DNA of 64,000 nt. It comes from Plasmopara viticola (taxonomy: Eukaryota; Oomycota; Peronosporomycetes; Peronosporales; Peronosporaceae). The stretch lies in contig MBPM02000014.1 in assembly GCA_001695595.3 (NCBI GenBank), positions 372,001-436,000 on the forward strand, read 5' to 3'. The position numbers and the translations under genes were made by a program. Every line of letters starts with the position of its first letter. Position 1 is the first letter of the stretch. A model generated the notes under the pieces. That model was not told where the DNA came from and did no database searches. It was given only the letters and a program-made list of their open reading frames with translations. Below, in pieces: positions 1 to 11,643 of the stretch.

Positions 1-355
1 CTGCTTAGAGGTGCAACTAGACGCGACGATGATGCAGCAGATATGGTGGACAGATACGAGTTGATGTCTGATGAGCTTACCGTCACATTTCTCACACTTG
101 TTTTGTTTGTTATGACGAACATCGGGCCAAGCTTTAAACGAGATATCAAGCTCACGTTTTGTTTTGCCAGAGATTTATGCACTTAGTAATAGGCTCGGCA
201 TTGCACTAAATCGGGATAAAACAAGATGGCAAGAGAAGACAGTTGCAAAAGATCGCAAATATCGTTTTAAGCAACAAGCTTTTTCATTATCTGACCGCTC
301 CTACTCCTTTTTCTGTCGATCACGCTTATTCGGCGTGATGGCGTTTGGATCATTT
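1..355. other. Downstream flank of the EEP gene, nothing firm
   Basis: No supportable gene. The minus strand of about 1-155 has a short open stretch with a CxxC pair, but it lacks a start codon and has a stop directly upstream. I cannot tell whether it is the edge of another gene or noise. Confidence 0.4.
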
Positions 356-1338
356 CTACCCAAAATTACTCGAGCATCCTGCTCCAATGCAAAATTCCGA
401 TTGTATTACCGCGTGGTCTGAGCTTGAGTACCCGTCAAACGTGTCGGTTAAAATCAACCCGTTTTGCAGACAAGTGTGGTCGTCGCGGCGGGCGAAAATG
501 TAATCAATTTTCTTTGTGTTTGTAACGCTTCCGAAACTATCCCCGATCCACGTAAACCCCCCGACACCCGCAGCAGTGAGCGTTTCGTACAAAGGGATCG
601 GGGTGTAGCTCCCGTCAATTGGACCTTGATTACCCAGATACTTGACGGCGGGATTGTCGGGAAGCGCATTCAAGTCCCCGGTTAATATAACTGAGTCACT
701 CGCCTGACAGTGTTGACTCAGCCGCTTCGCGATCAAAACGGCCGATTGATTTTGACCACGCTCCACGTCAAAGTGCGTGTTTAACATGCATACGACACGA
801 CCAGAAGTCTTATCTTGGAAGCGTGCAATTACTGCGGCGCGTAGATACTGAAGATTCCACGTATTCGACGGAACCACATCGGGAGTGTCACTCTACAGAC
901 ATACCAGAATTTATTCAAATGATAAGTCTCAAAATGGCCCCATCATATCGAACATAAGCACTTTACCAAAGCAAACGTGGACGCCTCCAACACTTCCCAG
1001 CGCTCGCGTTTGTAAAAGATACTATTGCGCTCATTCCATTGACAGTCACCCGCACACTCGCCCGTGCTCGCGTAGGAGAGGTCAGTTTGAAAATACTCAA
1101 TTTGGTCAGGGGCTCCTTCTTGAGTACCGATGAGATCAGGTTGGTACTTTTCAACAAGTCTCTTGGCACGTGTTTTGCGTAATTCCCAGCAGCCGATTGG
1201 ACACGGGTCGTTAGCCACCGACGTGCGAAGATTGAATGACATCACTTTTACTTGCGATGTGACATCGCAGCTTGCACCCGATACGTAGTCAAGGATGGTA
1301 GCGGCGAGAGATGCAGTGAGAAATTGTGCGCAGCGCAT
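356..1338 (-). CDS. Secreted endonuclease/exonuclease/phosphatase-family enzyme
   Basis: DNase-I-like (EEP-fold) phosphoesterase in two exons: 1338-967 and 892-356, with a 74-bp GT-AG intron at 966-893, giving about 302 aa. The fold's catalytic stations all appear in order: the Asn of MSFNLR, Glu of GTQEG, NTHFDV, GDLNALP (Asp and Asn), KIDYIFAR, and the terminal SSDH (Asp and His). An active enzyme is therefore expected. The ATG at 1338 was chosen over an in-frame ATG at 1413 for two reasons. It gives a clean signal peptide (MRCAQFLTASLAATILDYVSG, then ASC), and an Inr-like core promoter lies between the two ATGs at 1378-1366. The substrate cannot be read from the sequence; the family includes nucleases, sphingomyelinases and inositol phosphatases. 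The protein probably enters the secretory pathway. The gene stands alone beside a 6-kb gene-poor stretch. Confidence 0.85.
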
Positions 1339-1365
1339 TGGGAATGGTTTGACGAAGAGGTGGCT

Positions 1366-1378
1366 AATTTGAAAGTGA
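1366..1378 (-). promoter_or_regulatory. Inr+FPR-like core promoter of the EEP gene
   Basis: The minus strand reads TCACTTTCAAATT, close to the oomycete initiator plus flanking region (TCA-N-TTYY then CAWTTT). It ends 28 bp before the ATG at 1338. It supports that start, since a start at 1413 would lie upstream of transcription. Confidence 0.45.
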
Positions 1379-3837
1379 TGGCGATAACTATCTACCTCTG
1401 CTGGCGTGCGCAAGAACGGATCTCAAATGCTCTTAATTGATTACCGTCGTATGCATGTTTTCGAAGGCGTGCCCATCCATGTTGAATCATCGCCTGGTCT
1501 AAGTTCCCAGAGCCGAGCCCATTTCTTTTGTGCAATCGTGAGAAAAATCATCGCATCATAATGTCTCAAGACCTTCTTTAATGCTCTCGAAGGCCGGGAT
1601 CTATGATGAGGTTGTTTCTTGTTTCCTAATCTTATGTTCTTGAAGGAGGTGCTGAAAGCATTCCAGCCATTCAAAAAAAGGGCTCCGTTGCCATGATTAC
1701 ACCATGTTTTTCTTTGGTCAACGAAAATGGAATTCACTACCTCTACGTGTCTCTGAAACAGATGGCATCAAGCCTCCAGCTGTTACTCACCCATTTGGGT
1801 GTGGTGGGTTCACGGGGCAGTCACACTGTTAGGCGTGATTGCTCACAGACCGTTCCGTTACACTGTGGGTTGAGAGGCTACCCATCCTAAACTGCATCCG
1901 ATGGGTACACCGGTCCGGTGTCGAGAGTCCGTCCCTCAATGTGCTTAGAGCCGATTGGCTGTATCATTATATTTCCATTTTTGAGCCATGCCGTCATCGT
2001 CGTACCGGAAAAGAAAACCTTTATCGGTATGCCGAATCTAAGTCTTTATTCATATATAAGAACAAAAATTTTTAAAATTTGTAAATCCATTATGTACTTA
2101 TGGTAATTGTCAAATTTTTAGAGATCAAATATGGTTCACACAGAGGAAGTCTAAAAAAGGTCATAAGCTTTTCCGCTATACAACCATTTACTATAATCGT
2201 GCGATCAAATTGCAATTTGGAGGCTGACTGACTTAACACACTATTGATTTCCTTTTGTCTCTTCTTTCAAGTATACACTACATAAGGCAGGCACGGGTGT
2301 TTATTATACAAAATTTGTAAGCATACCAATCTTTCAAGGCTTTCGATTAACAAAAGTTCATCTTTTAAAACCGGCTTTGTATAATACACCACTACATACT
2401 CTCTAGTAAGCCTTGGATTACAATAAATAAGAGAGGAATGAGTACTGCAGCCCTTTATTCGGAAAGTGAGTTTTGTCATCACAATGGCACAAAGATTGGC
2501 TGGTCAGCTACCAAAGCAGTACCGAATTAGGTTGCTGTGGCTCTGACAAGTGGCACTGAACCGAAGTCACATTGCCGCTTTTATTGCAAAGATTGCGCTT
2601 GCTACAAAGGCTGAACCTCCGTGAGCCGCAAAACGTATTTCCGCCAGAGATCCACTATATCCTTCGGACGTCTCCAACGCTAAGCGATGGAGACAACAAG
2701 CATCTTCGTACACTACGGCAACAAATAAGCTCTATGAAAGAAATGAAACGTTGTTAGAACAATCTTTATTATTGTTTAAACACACAGGGTTATCCACTTT
2801 AATTTCTTTTAAAGCACCTGGTTTTAAAGCTGCGCCTGAAACAAGAGCAGTGCCTGCTGCAAAAGCTGTGCTTGCACAGTATGCAACAAGACAAAACTTG
2901 CTCGCCCCGAAAGCCGCTTAGCCAAGTAAAGCTCTTGTCAAGCATATCGCCCTACCATAGCACTAAACGCCCATATCGCAATCCTCCTTCCGTTGGTTTG
3001 CGAACGCCTCCATTATTATATAATAAGCATATTGGGGGGGGGCGCCGTGAGCGCTTCGATTAACACCCGCTTGAATCTTTACCTTTGTGGGATGCGAAAA
3101 AGCCCGTGACCAATGACAATGTTAGCAAAACAGTCTCATCACAACTGGGACTCAGGTTTTACTCATAAAGGCAGAAAAGGCCGCTATTAAGTGCCAAGAC
3201 CCGATCTGGGATGCTTTTGTTGATGAGGTCAAGAATATTGGCAATATGATGAGAGGGTTAGTCTCCTTAGTTTATTTCTCGGGTAAGTTGTGTGGCCGAA
3301 GCCACCAGCGCAATAAGCAACGGGGTGTTTGGTTCACCCACTGCTGGACGCCAACACAAGTTGCCATCGCGCGAAAAGTTTTCCCTTTGTCAAAAAACGA
3401 ATTTGATGAGAAATAGAAGAGCCTTTCTAAGAAGTCGCTGCGAGTCAAAGCACCAATCAGAAAGGCGTTGTGCGCGATCTTGTTCCGACCCTTCATTGAG
3501 ACTACTCCTGTCGTGGCATATATGATTAGCGCGAAAGGTCACAATTCAGCACAACCGTGCGAAGGCTATTATTTGCCGCATCAAATACTACTTACATTTT
3601 TACTAGGTCTTCGAAGAAGATGAAAGGCACGGCTGCACTAGGTCTGAGCCTTTTCTTGAGTAATATCTGACACTGTCAACACTACGGCTCAAAAAAGATA
3701 TATCCTGGAATTGGGTAAGTCTTACGGGTAAAAGTACAATGGGGTGGTGGTAACAGATGCGACAAGGGCCATCAAATACCGAAGTGACTTAGATCGTCTG
3801 GTGCACAATTGCTTCGACTTATTTAGCCTTTTGTCTA

Positions 3838-3980
3838 GTCAATTCTCTTACAAAATTGCCTTTCATAGTTGAATCCGTCGACATTTGATGCCAATTTAGA
3901 TCGTATGAGCAAGTTCTGAGGCAATGAGGACTACAAAATTGCATGCCAATATCGACGAATGTGTCTTCGTGACACGAAGT
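3838..3980 (+). pseudogene. Trace of a Ty3/gypsy reverse transcriptase
   Basis: Two frames read together as a reverse-transcriptase fragment. SYEQVLR, then MRTTKLHANIDECVF, recalls the conserved stretch after the catalytic YxDD (the 'F..MR...LYAN..KC.F' signature of gypsy polymerases). Stops and a frameshift interrupt it. The similarity is short, and the assignment is a judgement by eye. Confidence 0.35.
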
Positions 3981-5039
3981 AATTAAAATACGGCTGATGC
4001 GTGAACGGCCATATTGTCTAAACAGACTCTGAGAAAGAGAAAGACTTCTCATGTTGGCGAATACTACGTTCCATAATTTTTTTTTAAAAATATGGCTAGG
4101 CCTACCTGTTTATTTGCACTAAAAGAAGGGATCTCGCAAAACGTTTAGTATTCCGATTGGTTGATAGCAGCAAAAATAATCTTTAGCAGATTTCGGTCCT
4201 GGGTTTGGCATATTTTAAGCGTTGCTTGCAATGTTCTCTATTTGTCATCGGCTAGACGCTATTGCAACTCGATGGGTATGGTCGTGAGCGAGTCTGTCAC
4301 TGCAGTCTACTCAGCTCAAAGATGACTGTACCATTCATAACAAAGAGTTCCGAATTTACTAGTAAAGTGCTGAGTGCGTCTTCTGGGTTCCAAGCTATTT
4401 CTCGTGATTTCATCGCTGACGGCGGTAATTCGCCTCACTTGCTTTAAAATGTGTCATTTTCAAAATATTTTGTGTTCGTCTTGATTACAAACTTATAGAA
4501 CTTGATGTGCTTAACGACATACTTTTGCAACACCCGAATTTTAGTTGACCCACATCACCAAGACTTACGAGCTATATAAAAAAGATTTGCCAGACATATA
4601 AGAAAGGATGCCAATTAAGAGCCATAGATAGGCATTTATTGCTGCAGACGACGATAAAAAAGTCGAGTAATGAGCGACGCAGCTGCATCGCTATGAAAGA
4701 ATACTCAGCTCGCTTTTACCCCGAGTGAGTGCAAAAGATCCAGGGAACGAATACTAAAGCAGGCACATGATCTTCAATTCGGTCGATGAGTCAGCCTGCA
4801 CAGCATGATGGCAGGGTTATATGTACGCGTGTACCGCAACTATCCGAGAACCTGCGAGACCTGCCAGAGGGTCCACCTCGCGGCTCACACATCGGCTCTT
4901 TAAGTTTTTATCATTACCAGCAAAAAATGGAAATTTATCAAGGCTTGCCGAATTTAAGAGTGGTGGTCTTCGTGTGCCACTCAAGCAGGATGGTGGAACT
5001 AGCATCTGCCTTTAGCTTTTAAAAGTAGAGAACAAACAT

Positions 5040-5081
5040 CGGGGCCATTTATATATACGGTTGTTGTATACGATGGCCCCG
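5040..5081. repeat. Inverted repeat (hairpin) with GC-rich arms
   Basis: CGGGGCCAT and ATGGCCCCG form a perfect 9-bp outer stem. An inner TATAC/GTATA stem surrounds a small loop. It stands out from AT-rich surroundings. It could be the core of a miniature element, but no flanking duplication was seen. Confidence 0.6.
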
Positions 5082-7396
5082 CGGACCTATAATGCCAAAT
5101 AAGTTTGCGGCTCACCGCTGCGAATCGCCAAACACTGTTCTAACCATTGAATAAACCCTTCGTGATGTCTCAGTATATTAAAAAGGCTCAAACAGTGGTC
5201 GTGCGCCGATGCATAATCTTCGTGGTTCGATAAGCTTGCTACATTGCACTATTTGATGCAGCCTACGCATCTTTTGGTATGCACCTATCCCATGACTTGC
5301 TAGAGTTTTGCAAATTCTTTAAAGCACGAATACTACTGTAAACATCCTACTACTTCAATTTTTGTTACAGTCTTTTTACAGAAACATATATTCGACATCG
5401 CATCCGTAGACCGTTTTCAATGCAAGGGATATGACTGAACTCATAGTACCAACAATAATTAATTAGATGGGTTTGACAAGGAAAGCGCAAGCTTAATTTT
5501 AGTAGATATAGTATTTTAAAATTCACAAGGCGACATATAATGAGACATTTAGATGCTAATTATGCTGAATATGTGTTCGCAAAGAAATTACTCGCAGCGG
5601 TTTTATATCAATTTATCTAAAATAAGTTTCTTGAGATATACATTATATTATTTCTTGGCTTGACTCTGGTACGCATTTTTGGAGTCGAGCAGATAGTGAC
5701 CCGCGCCAAGTGTTGCTTTAGGTACAGACGGGGATTGTAGACCCGACCCATACTGGGTACAAATCGACTTTATGTTTAAGTTTTTTTACGATGCAAAATG
5801 AAATCGCTGAGAGGGATATGATGTGGAGCTCAAAGCACGTGCACCAGCTGGCGCAAGAACACTCGAGAATAATGACTTCTATAAATACAACTTTATCAAA
5901 GTCTGTACATAAGGAGCGACGTCAGCCCTTGCAATGCGCAAAGCAGGTAATAGTAGTAGTATAACAGCCTTTGCTTGCATCAGTCTTGTCTGTAAGGCTC
6001 TTCGCTTCCTCGTCGGACCCATCCAACAATTAAAGAGTTCATTGACGAAACGGTGACTGGCGTCGGTACTCAGCGTTGGTAGCTTCTTGTCCACTGCGAA
6101 CATGACATGTATCATCAATGTTGCCCAAAAAATGTACTAAGAATTGCTTTACTTTCTTTCTCCTGGTTCGAATATCGGTAATCTCGTCAGCAAGTGAATC
6201 ATGGTAACTTTTTGGTGCCTGACTTTCCTTCATTCAAGGGGCTATATCATGGCATGACCTCGACGGCAAGTCTAAGATGTATTGAGGTGAACTTTGAGCG
6301 AGCTAAAGAACGAAAAGCTTTTGTATCTCGCCAAAGTAGACTCGAAGGCTTGCAATACCTTATTTGTCTTAACCCCTCTTCTTTATGGCAAAATTCTCAG
6401 AGCTCGCCGTTCATGACACGGGCGCAGTTTTTGTGAAAGGTGCAGCCTTTTTGCAGATGCTACCTTAGACACAAAGGCCAAATTCAGAGCAAACGCGCCT
6501 TCAAAAGCCACAGTAACATTCTTTAGCACTGGTTTGATCTTATTTAATTGACCCAGCCAACCGGTAGCCTTCTTAGCTGCCACTTAAGTCGTCGATACTG
6601 CCTTATTTACTTTAGTAGACGAGTACAAGAATCGAAAGCACTTTTATCCTCACATCTAGGTCTCAGTGTAACGCGCCGTTTCAAATGCAGGTGCCGCTCC
6701 TGCCTTTTAGATCTAATACGTAACCAGAAATTAGGTGCTAGCCATCTTTTTCTGCGCACAAAGCTGTCTCTCCTTTAACGAAGTCTTAGATGAGTGGTGG
6801 CACCTGGTGAATGCACCCTATTGATATGGAATGGCTTGCATTCTGAGGTGATATAAAGGATACCGAATTGATTGATGAATTGCAAAATCGATTTAGTGCA
6901 AATGAGGCAATATAGGGAGGGTAATCGTAAGAAAGAATACTTTTTACTGCATTCTTTTGCACATGTCGATCCCTTCAAAGCCCGAAGATAGTGAATGTTC
7001 ACTTGCCAGACGATCGTATATTCTTTCGCACGTTTCTATGAAAGGTGTCATGTGGCCTTGTTATAGCGATAAATATGGTATACAATCTAACTGCGCGGCT
7101 TAGAAATGACGACAAAGCGCGGTTATAGATTCTACCTACGTGCGTGTAGGATTGATCACAAAGTATGACGGGAGGACACAGCGCCTTGCACAGAGGAGGC
7201 GTGTAGGTTTCTATGCCATCTCTCGGTAACCAATTGTTTAATTTCCACGGTCTTTAGGGGGTCGACGAGTCCGAAAGGTTGCAGATTTCTGTCAATACAA
7301 TGTTTCTACTATTGATCCTCCCGTTAACCTTTCTTCAGCACTTAATCCAATTTGCAATTTAGACAGGACCATATCCATTTTGAGTTACCTCAGTAT

Positions 7397-7410
7397 TCAA
7401 TTCCGCATTG
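7397..7410 (+). promoter_or_regulatory. Inr-like core promoter of the DIS3-like gene
   Basis: TCAATTCCGCATTG matches the oomycete Inr+FPR pattern (TCANTYY, one spacer base, CAWT). It lies about 86 bp before the ATG at 7496, the first long ORF start downstream. Confidence 0.4.
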
Positions 7411-7495
7411 AACCTAGTAATTTTTAGACTAAACATCGCTGCAACTACATCAAGCTGCGTTAACCGGCAACGAGATCTTTAGATCCCCGTTTGCT

Positions 7496-10400
7496 ATGGT
7501 GTGGCAGCTCCAGGATCGGGAGGACGCTCAACGTGCGCATCTTCAACGGCGTCAGCAGCAGGAAGAAGAAAATTTTGAGCACGTGTGGGTAGGTCAACAT
7601 GGCGCCTTGCGCTGGGAAGACGTGCGCACGGACGTCAACTTTACCGAGCGCAGTCGCCACCGCAAACCCGGTGCACTGAAGGCCCAGGAGCGATATTTGC
7701 GACGCGACGTTCATTGCGGGATCGCTCGTTGCGCTTCTTGTCGTCAAAATCGTGCACTTGTACCCGCCCACGTGCTCGCACGAATTTCGGGCGGTGAGTA
7801 CGTTGTGCCGGATGCCTTCAGTCTCTTGCAGTGTATGGAACTATTAGAGAAAGAGAGTCTCTTTGGTCGTGCAGCATCGCGATTGCTAGTATTAGAGAGC
7901 GTTTTCTGCGCTGCTCTCCGACTGGCTCCGAGTCGCGACGCGGCTAGACTGCGTCGATTTTTTAAAGGAAACGATCAACGCGCAGGAGGCCATGTGAGCA
8001 TCTATTTCTTTCCAGATCAACACCATGTCGAGACGTTTGTGGAGCCCACCGCGAGGAATGACGTACAAGCAATACGAGACGAGCAAGCAGTGCTAAAGAC
8101 GATCGTGTGGTATGGAACGCAGGGGCATTTGCCACCAGATGCCAAGGTAGTCTATATGACGAGAAGTGTTGATGCAGCACTGAGCGTGCAACTAGTTGCA
8201 GAGGTGAAGGCCAACGTCGTCACATGCGAGACGTTTTTAATTGAAAGGCTACCGAAAAACACGGTGGAAACAACGCTTTTACTAGAACTTGCAGCTAGTA
8301 CGGCAGAGGTGGTAAATGATGAGGAGACATACCGTTTGCTAGACGAAACGGATCCAAGCAATGGCCGAGGTTCCGGATTTACACCTTACTTAAATTGTGC
8401 ACGATTGATGGAGTTGCTGACACGACCAAATGCTCGAATTGTTGCTGGAAGACTCGAGGTGAGTACGCACAACCCACTGGAAGCGTTTGTAGTTGTTGAA
8501 AGCCCACATTCCATTGACAAAGTGTTCATCAATGGACGAGCCGCAATGAATCGTGGTGTGCACCGAGACCAAGTGGCGGTGGAAGTGTTCGAGCCGACAT
8601 GCTGGCGCACTCCGCAGAGTACTCGAGTGCTGGTGCATTACGCGCAAGACGACGATGAAGACGAGTCTGAAATTGACTGTGCAGAGTCCTTGAAGGATAA
8701 TGTAAAGCTTCAAGCAGTTCCAACTGGAAGAGTCGTGGGAATTTTGAGCCGAACACCACAATATCATGTTGCCACAATCAGTACTTCTAGTGTTAATGCA
8801 AGCGATAACTACGCACTTGCTGTACCAATGGACAGGCGCTTGCCCAAGATTCGCATTCGTTCTCAGCGACTTGATGTGCTTGTAAACAAACGTCTCAAGG
8901 TCGTGATTGATTCGTGGGCGCTAGATAGTTTGTATCCTAGCGGACACTATGTTGGCATTATCGGAGCTACTGGTAGCTTACAGACCGAGTTAAGTGCAAT
9001 ACTTGTGGACAATGAGGTGGAAGACACACCGTTTAGTGAAGCAGCGCTAGCGTGTCTTCCATCCAGCGAGGAGTGCGAGATTGATATTGAAGGCAATCGT
9101 ATGGCGGAATGTTCGACAGCGAAAAGACCGACGAGGTGCGAATTATTAAAGTGGAAAGTGCCCGATGAAGAAGTTGCGCGGCGTCGTGATCTACGCACAA
9201 CGCACCGCGTCTTCAGTGTCGATCCTCCCGGCTGTCAAGATATTGATGATGCCATGTCGATTCGTCGTTTAGCCAATGGAAATGTTGAGCTTGGTGTCCA
9301 CATTGCTGACGTCTCGTACTTTGTTGAGCACGGCTCGGCTTTGGACCTTGAAGGAAGACGCCGTGGAACTACAGTGTACTTAGTGGGCCAGCGTCTGGAC
9401 ATGCTTCCGTCCGTGCTTAGTGCAGACTTGTGCTCGCTTCACGAGAATCGAGATCGCTGTGCAGTAAGTGTCATTTGGGAATTGGATGGTAAAACGTACG
9501 ATCTTGTTGAAAATGCCACATGGTTTGGCCGCACAATCATTCGTAGCTGCTCGTCAATGACGTATGAACAAGCTCATCGATTGTTGCAGGGCTTGAATGC
9601 TGATGTCAATGATGCATTAAAAAGTGGCCCAGTGGAGGTGCAACCTGTTTACCAAGAGTATATTGAGGGTGTAGCGGGTGGACGCATTCCTTTGCAACTG
9701 CAACAAGCACTTCGCGATGATCTTTGTATCATTACCGACATAGGTCGACGGCTTAGTCGATTACGTGGTTCTCAAGGCGGTTTAGATCTTTCAAAGCAAG
9801 AGGAGGTGCACTTTTCTTTGAATGTCTCTGAGATAGGCCAAGAAGACGTAACTATGAATGTGAAAGAGAATTTGGAGATTCACAACACGATTGCTGAGCT
9901 CATGATCTTAGCCAACTCGACTGTAGCGCGCAAGCTCGTGGAGCAATACCCGACTCGTGCGCTGTTACGTCGCCATCCACCACCGTCCGGAGATCGTTTC
10001 ACTCAGCTTGTTGAACTTGCTAAGGCTCGAAACGTTGTCATTGATGCTACAAACAACTTGACGCTGCAGCAATCGCTTGCAGAGGCGGAACGTTTGGGAT
10101 GCATGGATACTAAGACAATGTCACTTCTAAGGTCTCTTGCCGTACGAATTATGACGGAGGCTGAATATGTATGTTCGGGTGAAATAACAGCAGAAGACGC
10201 AGCAACGGCAAACGGTGACGTTACTCGGTTTGCCCACTATGGTCTAGGGCTGCAGTACTACACGCACTTTACATCGCCCATTCGCCGTTATGCAGACATC
10301 ATCGTGCATCGTCAGCTTATAGCGTCGATTGCACCTTCAACGCTAATGCCAGACTCATCTCGAACTGCAGTCCGCAGTGCCGCACCGTTACTACTGCCCG

Positions 10401-11551
10401 ATACACTTGTTGCTTCTGTTTTGACACCTCGGGATGATGAAGATGTTATGGTAGACCTTGTAACATCAGTGGATAGTCAGCTGGTCATAAATACTCCGGC
10501 CACTGACGTAGAAGCCAAGGATAGTGAAAAGCTCTTTCCACCGAAAGAATTGGTGCCATTGGCTCGACATTTGAATATGAAAAATCGTCAAGCGAAACTC
10601 GCGGCTCGTGCGTGCGACCAGCTGTTCCTGGCGCTGTACTTTAGCAGTCACACAGTTTGCGTGCCAGCGATTATCATAGCGCTTAAGCAAAATGGGTTTA
10701 TTGTGTACGTGCCAAAGTACGATTTCCGTGCTCCAGTGTATCTGCGTGACAAGAGTCGTGTCGTGCAAATGAATCCCTCGTTGTTGGGCGTACAAATTGC
10801 CGATACCGATCCTGCCAGTGGTGCATTTGCTGGCGCCGAGTGCATTCGCCGAATTCCTCAAGCGCACTTGATTTGGGACGAAAGCGACCGTGAGCGGTTG
10901 GAGGCTGTAGCCCCTGGCAACAAACGCATCATTTTTCATATATTAGACGAGGTGGAAGTTCAAGTGTCGTGCGATCTCTCGGCTTCGGATGCTCGTGTGC
11001 CCCAGCTTCAATTGCTTCTCGTCGGCTGTGGAAACTCTACACGCAAAAAGCACGTCGCGTCTTCTCTCACAGAGGTGCGACGACTTGTGCAACAAACGAG
11101 CGAGGTTGACGATGATGCCAGAAGTACCAAGGTCAATATTGTATCACAGCCCACTGCGGTGGAGTCAATGAACTTGTACCAGCTTCTCATTGATGGCCCC
11201 AATCTTTCCCCATCCAGCAAGAGCCTCGCAAACCAAAAAGCAAGGCTGAAGATAGGGGGAGGCGAGAACAAAGGTCTGGTGCTGCAACGTCGAGGTCCTG
11301 GGCGATTAACTTTTGGAAACTTCTCCCCGGACTCGCGTCACCACTATCAGCACAAACTCGCACAATACATCAAAGAACGATCGCAAGAGCGTGAAGAGGA
11401 GCTGAAGATTCAGCGATTCACTAACGCGTCGTCTGCAATGACCTCGATGCAAGAAGTTCGGCGTGTTGAGAGAGAGGCACTTGCTCGGACTCAGAAACTT
11501 GCTGCCGAGAAGCGACACGACCGGATTAATCGTCGTAACAAGGCTAAATAG
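7496..11551 (+). CDS. DIS3-like (DIS3L-type) RNB exoribonuclease
   Basis: Intronless, 1351 aa. It is an RNase II/RNB-family 3'-5' exoribonuclease of the exosome-associated DIS3/DIS3L type. Domain order is: an N-terminal cysteine motif (about residues 70-85, RRDVHCGIARCASC), a PIN-like domain (about 100-260), two cold-shock-type OB folds (about 300-510), the RNB domain (about 570-950) and an S1-like domain (about 1030-1140), then a charged tail. The RNB active site is intact: VDPPGCQDIDD near residue 575 carries the Mg-binding aspartates, and HFTSPIRRYADIIVHR is near 923. In the PIN domain the expected acidic residues after the VYMT strand and in helix 1 are missing, as in animal DIS3L, so endonuclease activity is unlikely. 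About 60 extra residues separate the RNB core from the S1 part. It is tail to tail with the CDPK gene, 92 bp between stops. DIS3 itself is the main alternative identity. Confidence 0.9.
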   Translation: MVWQLQDREDAQRAHLQRRQQQEEENFEHVWVGQHGALRWEDVRTDVNFTERSRHRKPGALKAQERYLRRDVHCGIARCASCRQNRALVPAHVLARISGGEYVVPDAFSLLQCMELLEKESLFGRAASRLLVLESVFCAALRLAPSRDAARLRRFFKGNDQRAGGHVSIYFFPDQHHVETFVEPTARNDVQAIRDEQAVLKTIVWYGTQGHLPPDAKVVYMTRSVDAALSVQLVAEVKANVVTCETFLIERLPKNTVETTLLLELAASTAEVVNDEETYRLLDETDPSNGRGSGFTPYLNCARLMELLTRPNARIVAGRLEVSTHNPLEAFVVVESPHSIDKVFINGRAAMNRGVHRDQVAVEVFEPTCWRTPQSTRVLVHYAQDDDEDESEIDCAESLKDNVKLQAVPTGRVVGILSRTPQYHVATISTSSVNASDNYALAVPMDRRLPKIRIRSQRLDVLVNKRLKVVIDSWALDSLYPSGHYVGIIGATGSLQTELSAILVDNEVEDTPFSEAALACLPSSEECEIDIEGNRMAECSTAKRPTRCELLKWKVPDEEVARRRDLRTTHRVFSVDPPGCQDIDDAMSIRRLANGNVELGVHIADVSYFVEHGSALDLEGRRRGTTVYLVGQRLDMLPSVLSADLCSLHENRDRCAVSVIWELDGKTYDLVENATWFGRTIIRSCSSMTYEQAHRLLQGLNADVNDALKSGPVEVQPVYQEYIEGVAGGRIPLQLQQALRDDLCIITDIGRRLSRLRGSQGGLDLSKQEEVHFSLNVSEIGQEDVTMNVKENLEIHNTIAELMILANSTVARKLVEQYPTRALLRRHPPPSGDRFTQLVELAKARNVVIDATNNLTLQQSLAEAERLGCMDTKTMSLLRSLAVRIMTEAEYVCSGEITAEDAATANGDVTRFAHYGLGLQYYTHFTSPIRRYADIIVHRQLIASIAPSTLMPDSSRTAVRSAAPLLLPDTLVASVLTPRDDEDVMVDLVTSVDSQLVINTPATDVEAKDSEKLFPPKELVPLARHLNMKNRQAKLAARACDQLFLALYFSSHTVCVPAIIIALKQNGFIVYVPKYDFRAPVYLRDKSRVVQMNPSLLGVQIADTDPASGAFAGAECIRRIPQAHLIWDESDRERLEAVAPGNKRIIFHILDEVEVQVSCDLSASDARVPQLQLLLVGCGNSTRKKHVASSLTEVRRLVQQTSEVDDDARSTKVNIVSQPTAVESMNLYQLLIDGPNLSPSSKSLANQKARLKIGGGENKGLVLQRRGPGRLTFGNFSPDSRHHYQHKLAQYIKERSQEREEELKIQRFTNASSAMTSMQEVRRVEREALARTQKLAAEKRHDRINRRNKAK

Positions 11552-11643
11552 AATATACACGTGTAGAAATCTTAAAGTTCGATACATTCTGCTACTATCC
11601 TGTCAAGCACCTTTTAAACTCTTCTCGAATTCAGCTCTTTGCC

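Larger units (their letters stand above)
1339..7396. other. Gene-poor AT-rich stretch with decayed repeats
   Basis: Six kilobases with no ORF above about 105 codons and no recognisable domain, apart from the retroelement trace at about 3.84-3.98 kb and a hairpin at 5040-5081. A frame from about 3.12 to 3.72 kb reads with few stops and may be part of the same old element. An unrecognised minus-strand frame at about 5.88-6.23 kb was not assigned. Confidence 0.5.

Noticed and set aside
1..160. Possible exon of a gene running off the left edge
   Set aside because: A CxxC-containing minus frame is preceded by a stop with no plausible acceptor; too short to judge.
1339..1413. N-terminal extension of the EEP protein from the ATG at 1413
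   Set aside because: It would bury the signal peptide inside the protein, and it lies upstream of the Inr-like element at 1366-1378.
1441..1737. 98-codon minus-strand ORF upstream of the EEP gene
   Set aside because: Low-complexity composition, no family resemblance, no promoter or splice support, and no conserved-looking motif.
10466..10939. 157-codon minus-strand ORF within the DIS3-like gene
   Set aside because: Overlaps the conserved S1-linker part of the real gene and has no recognisable domain.
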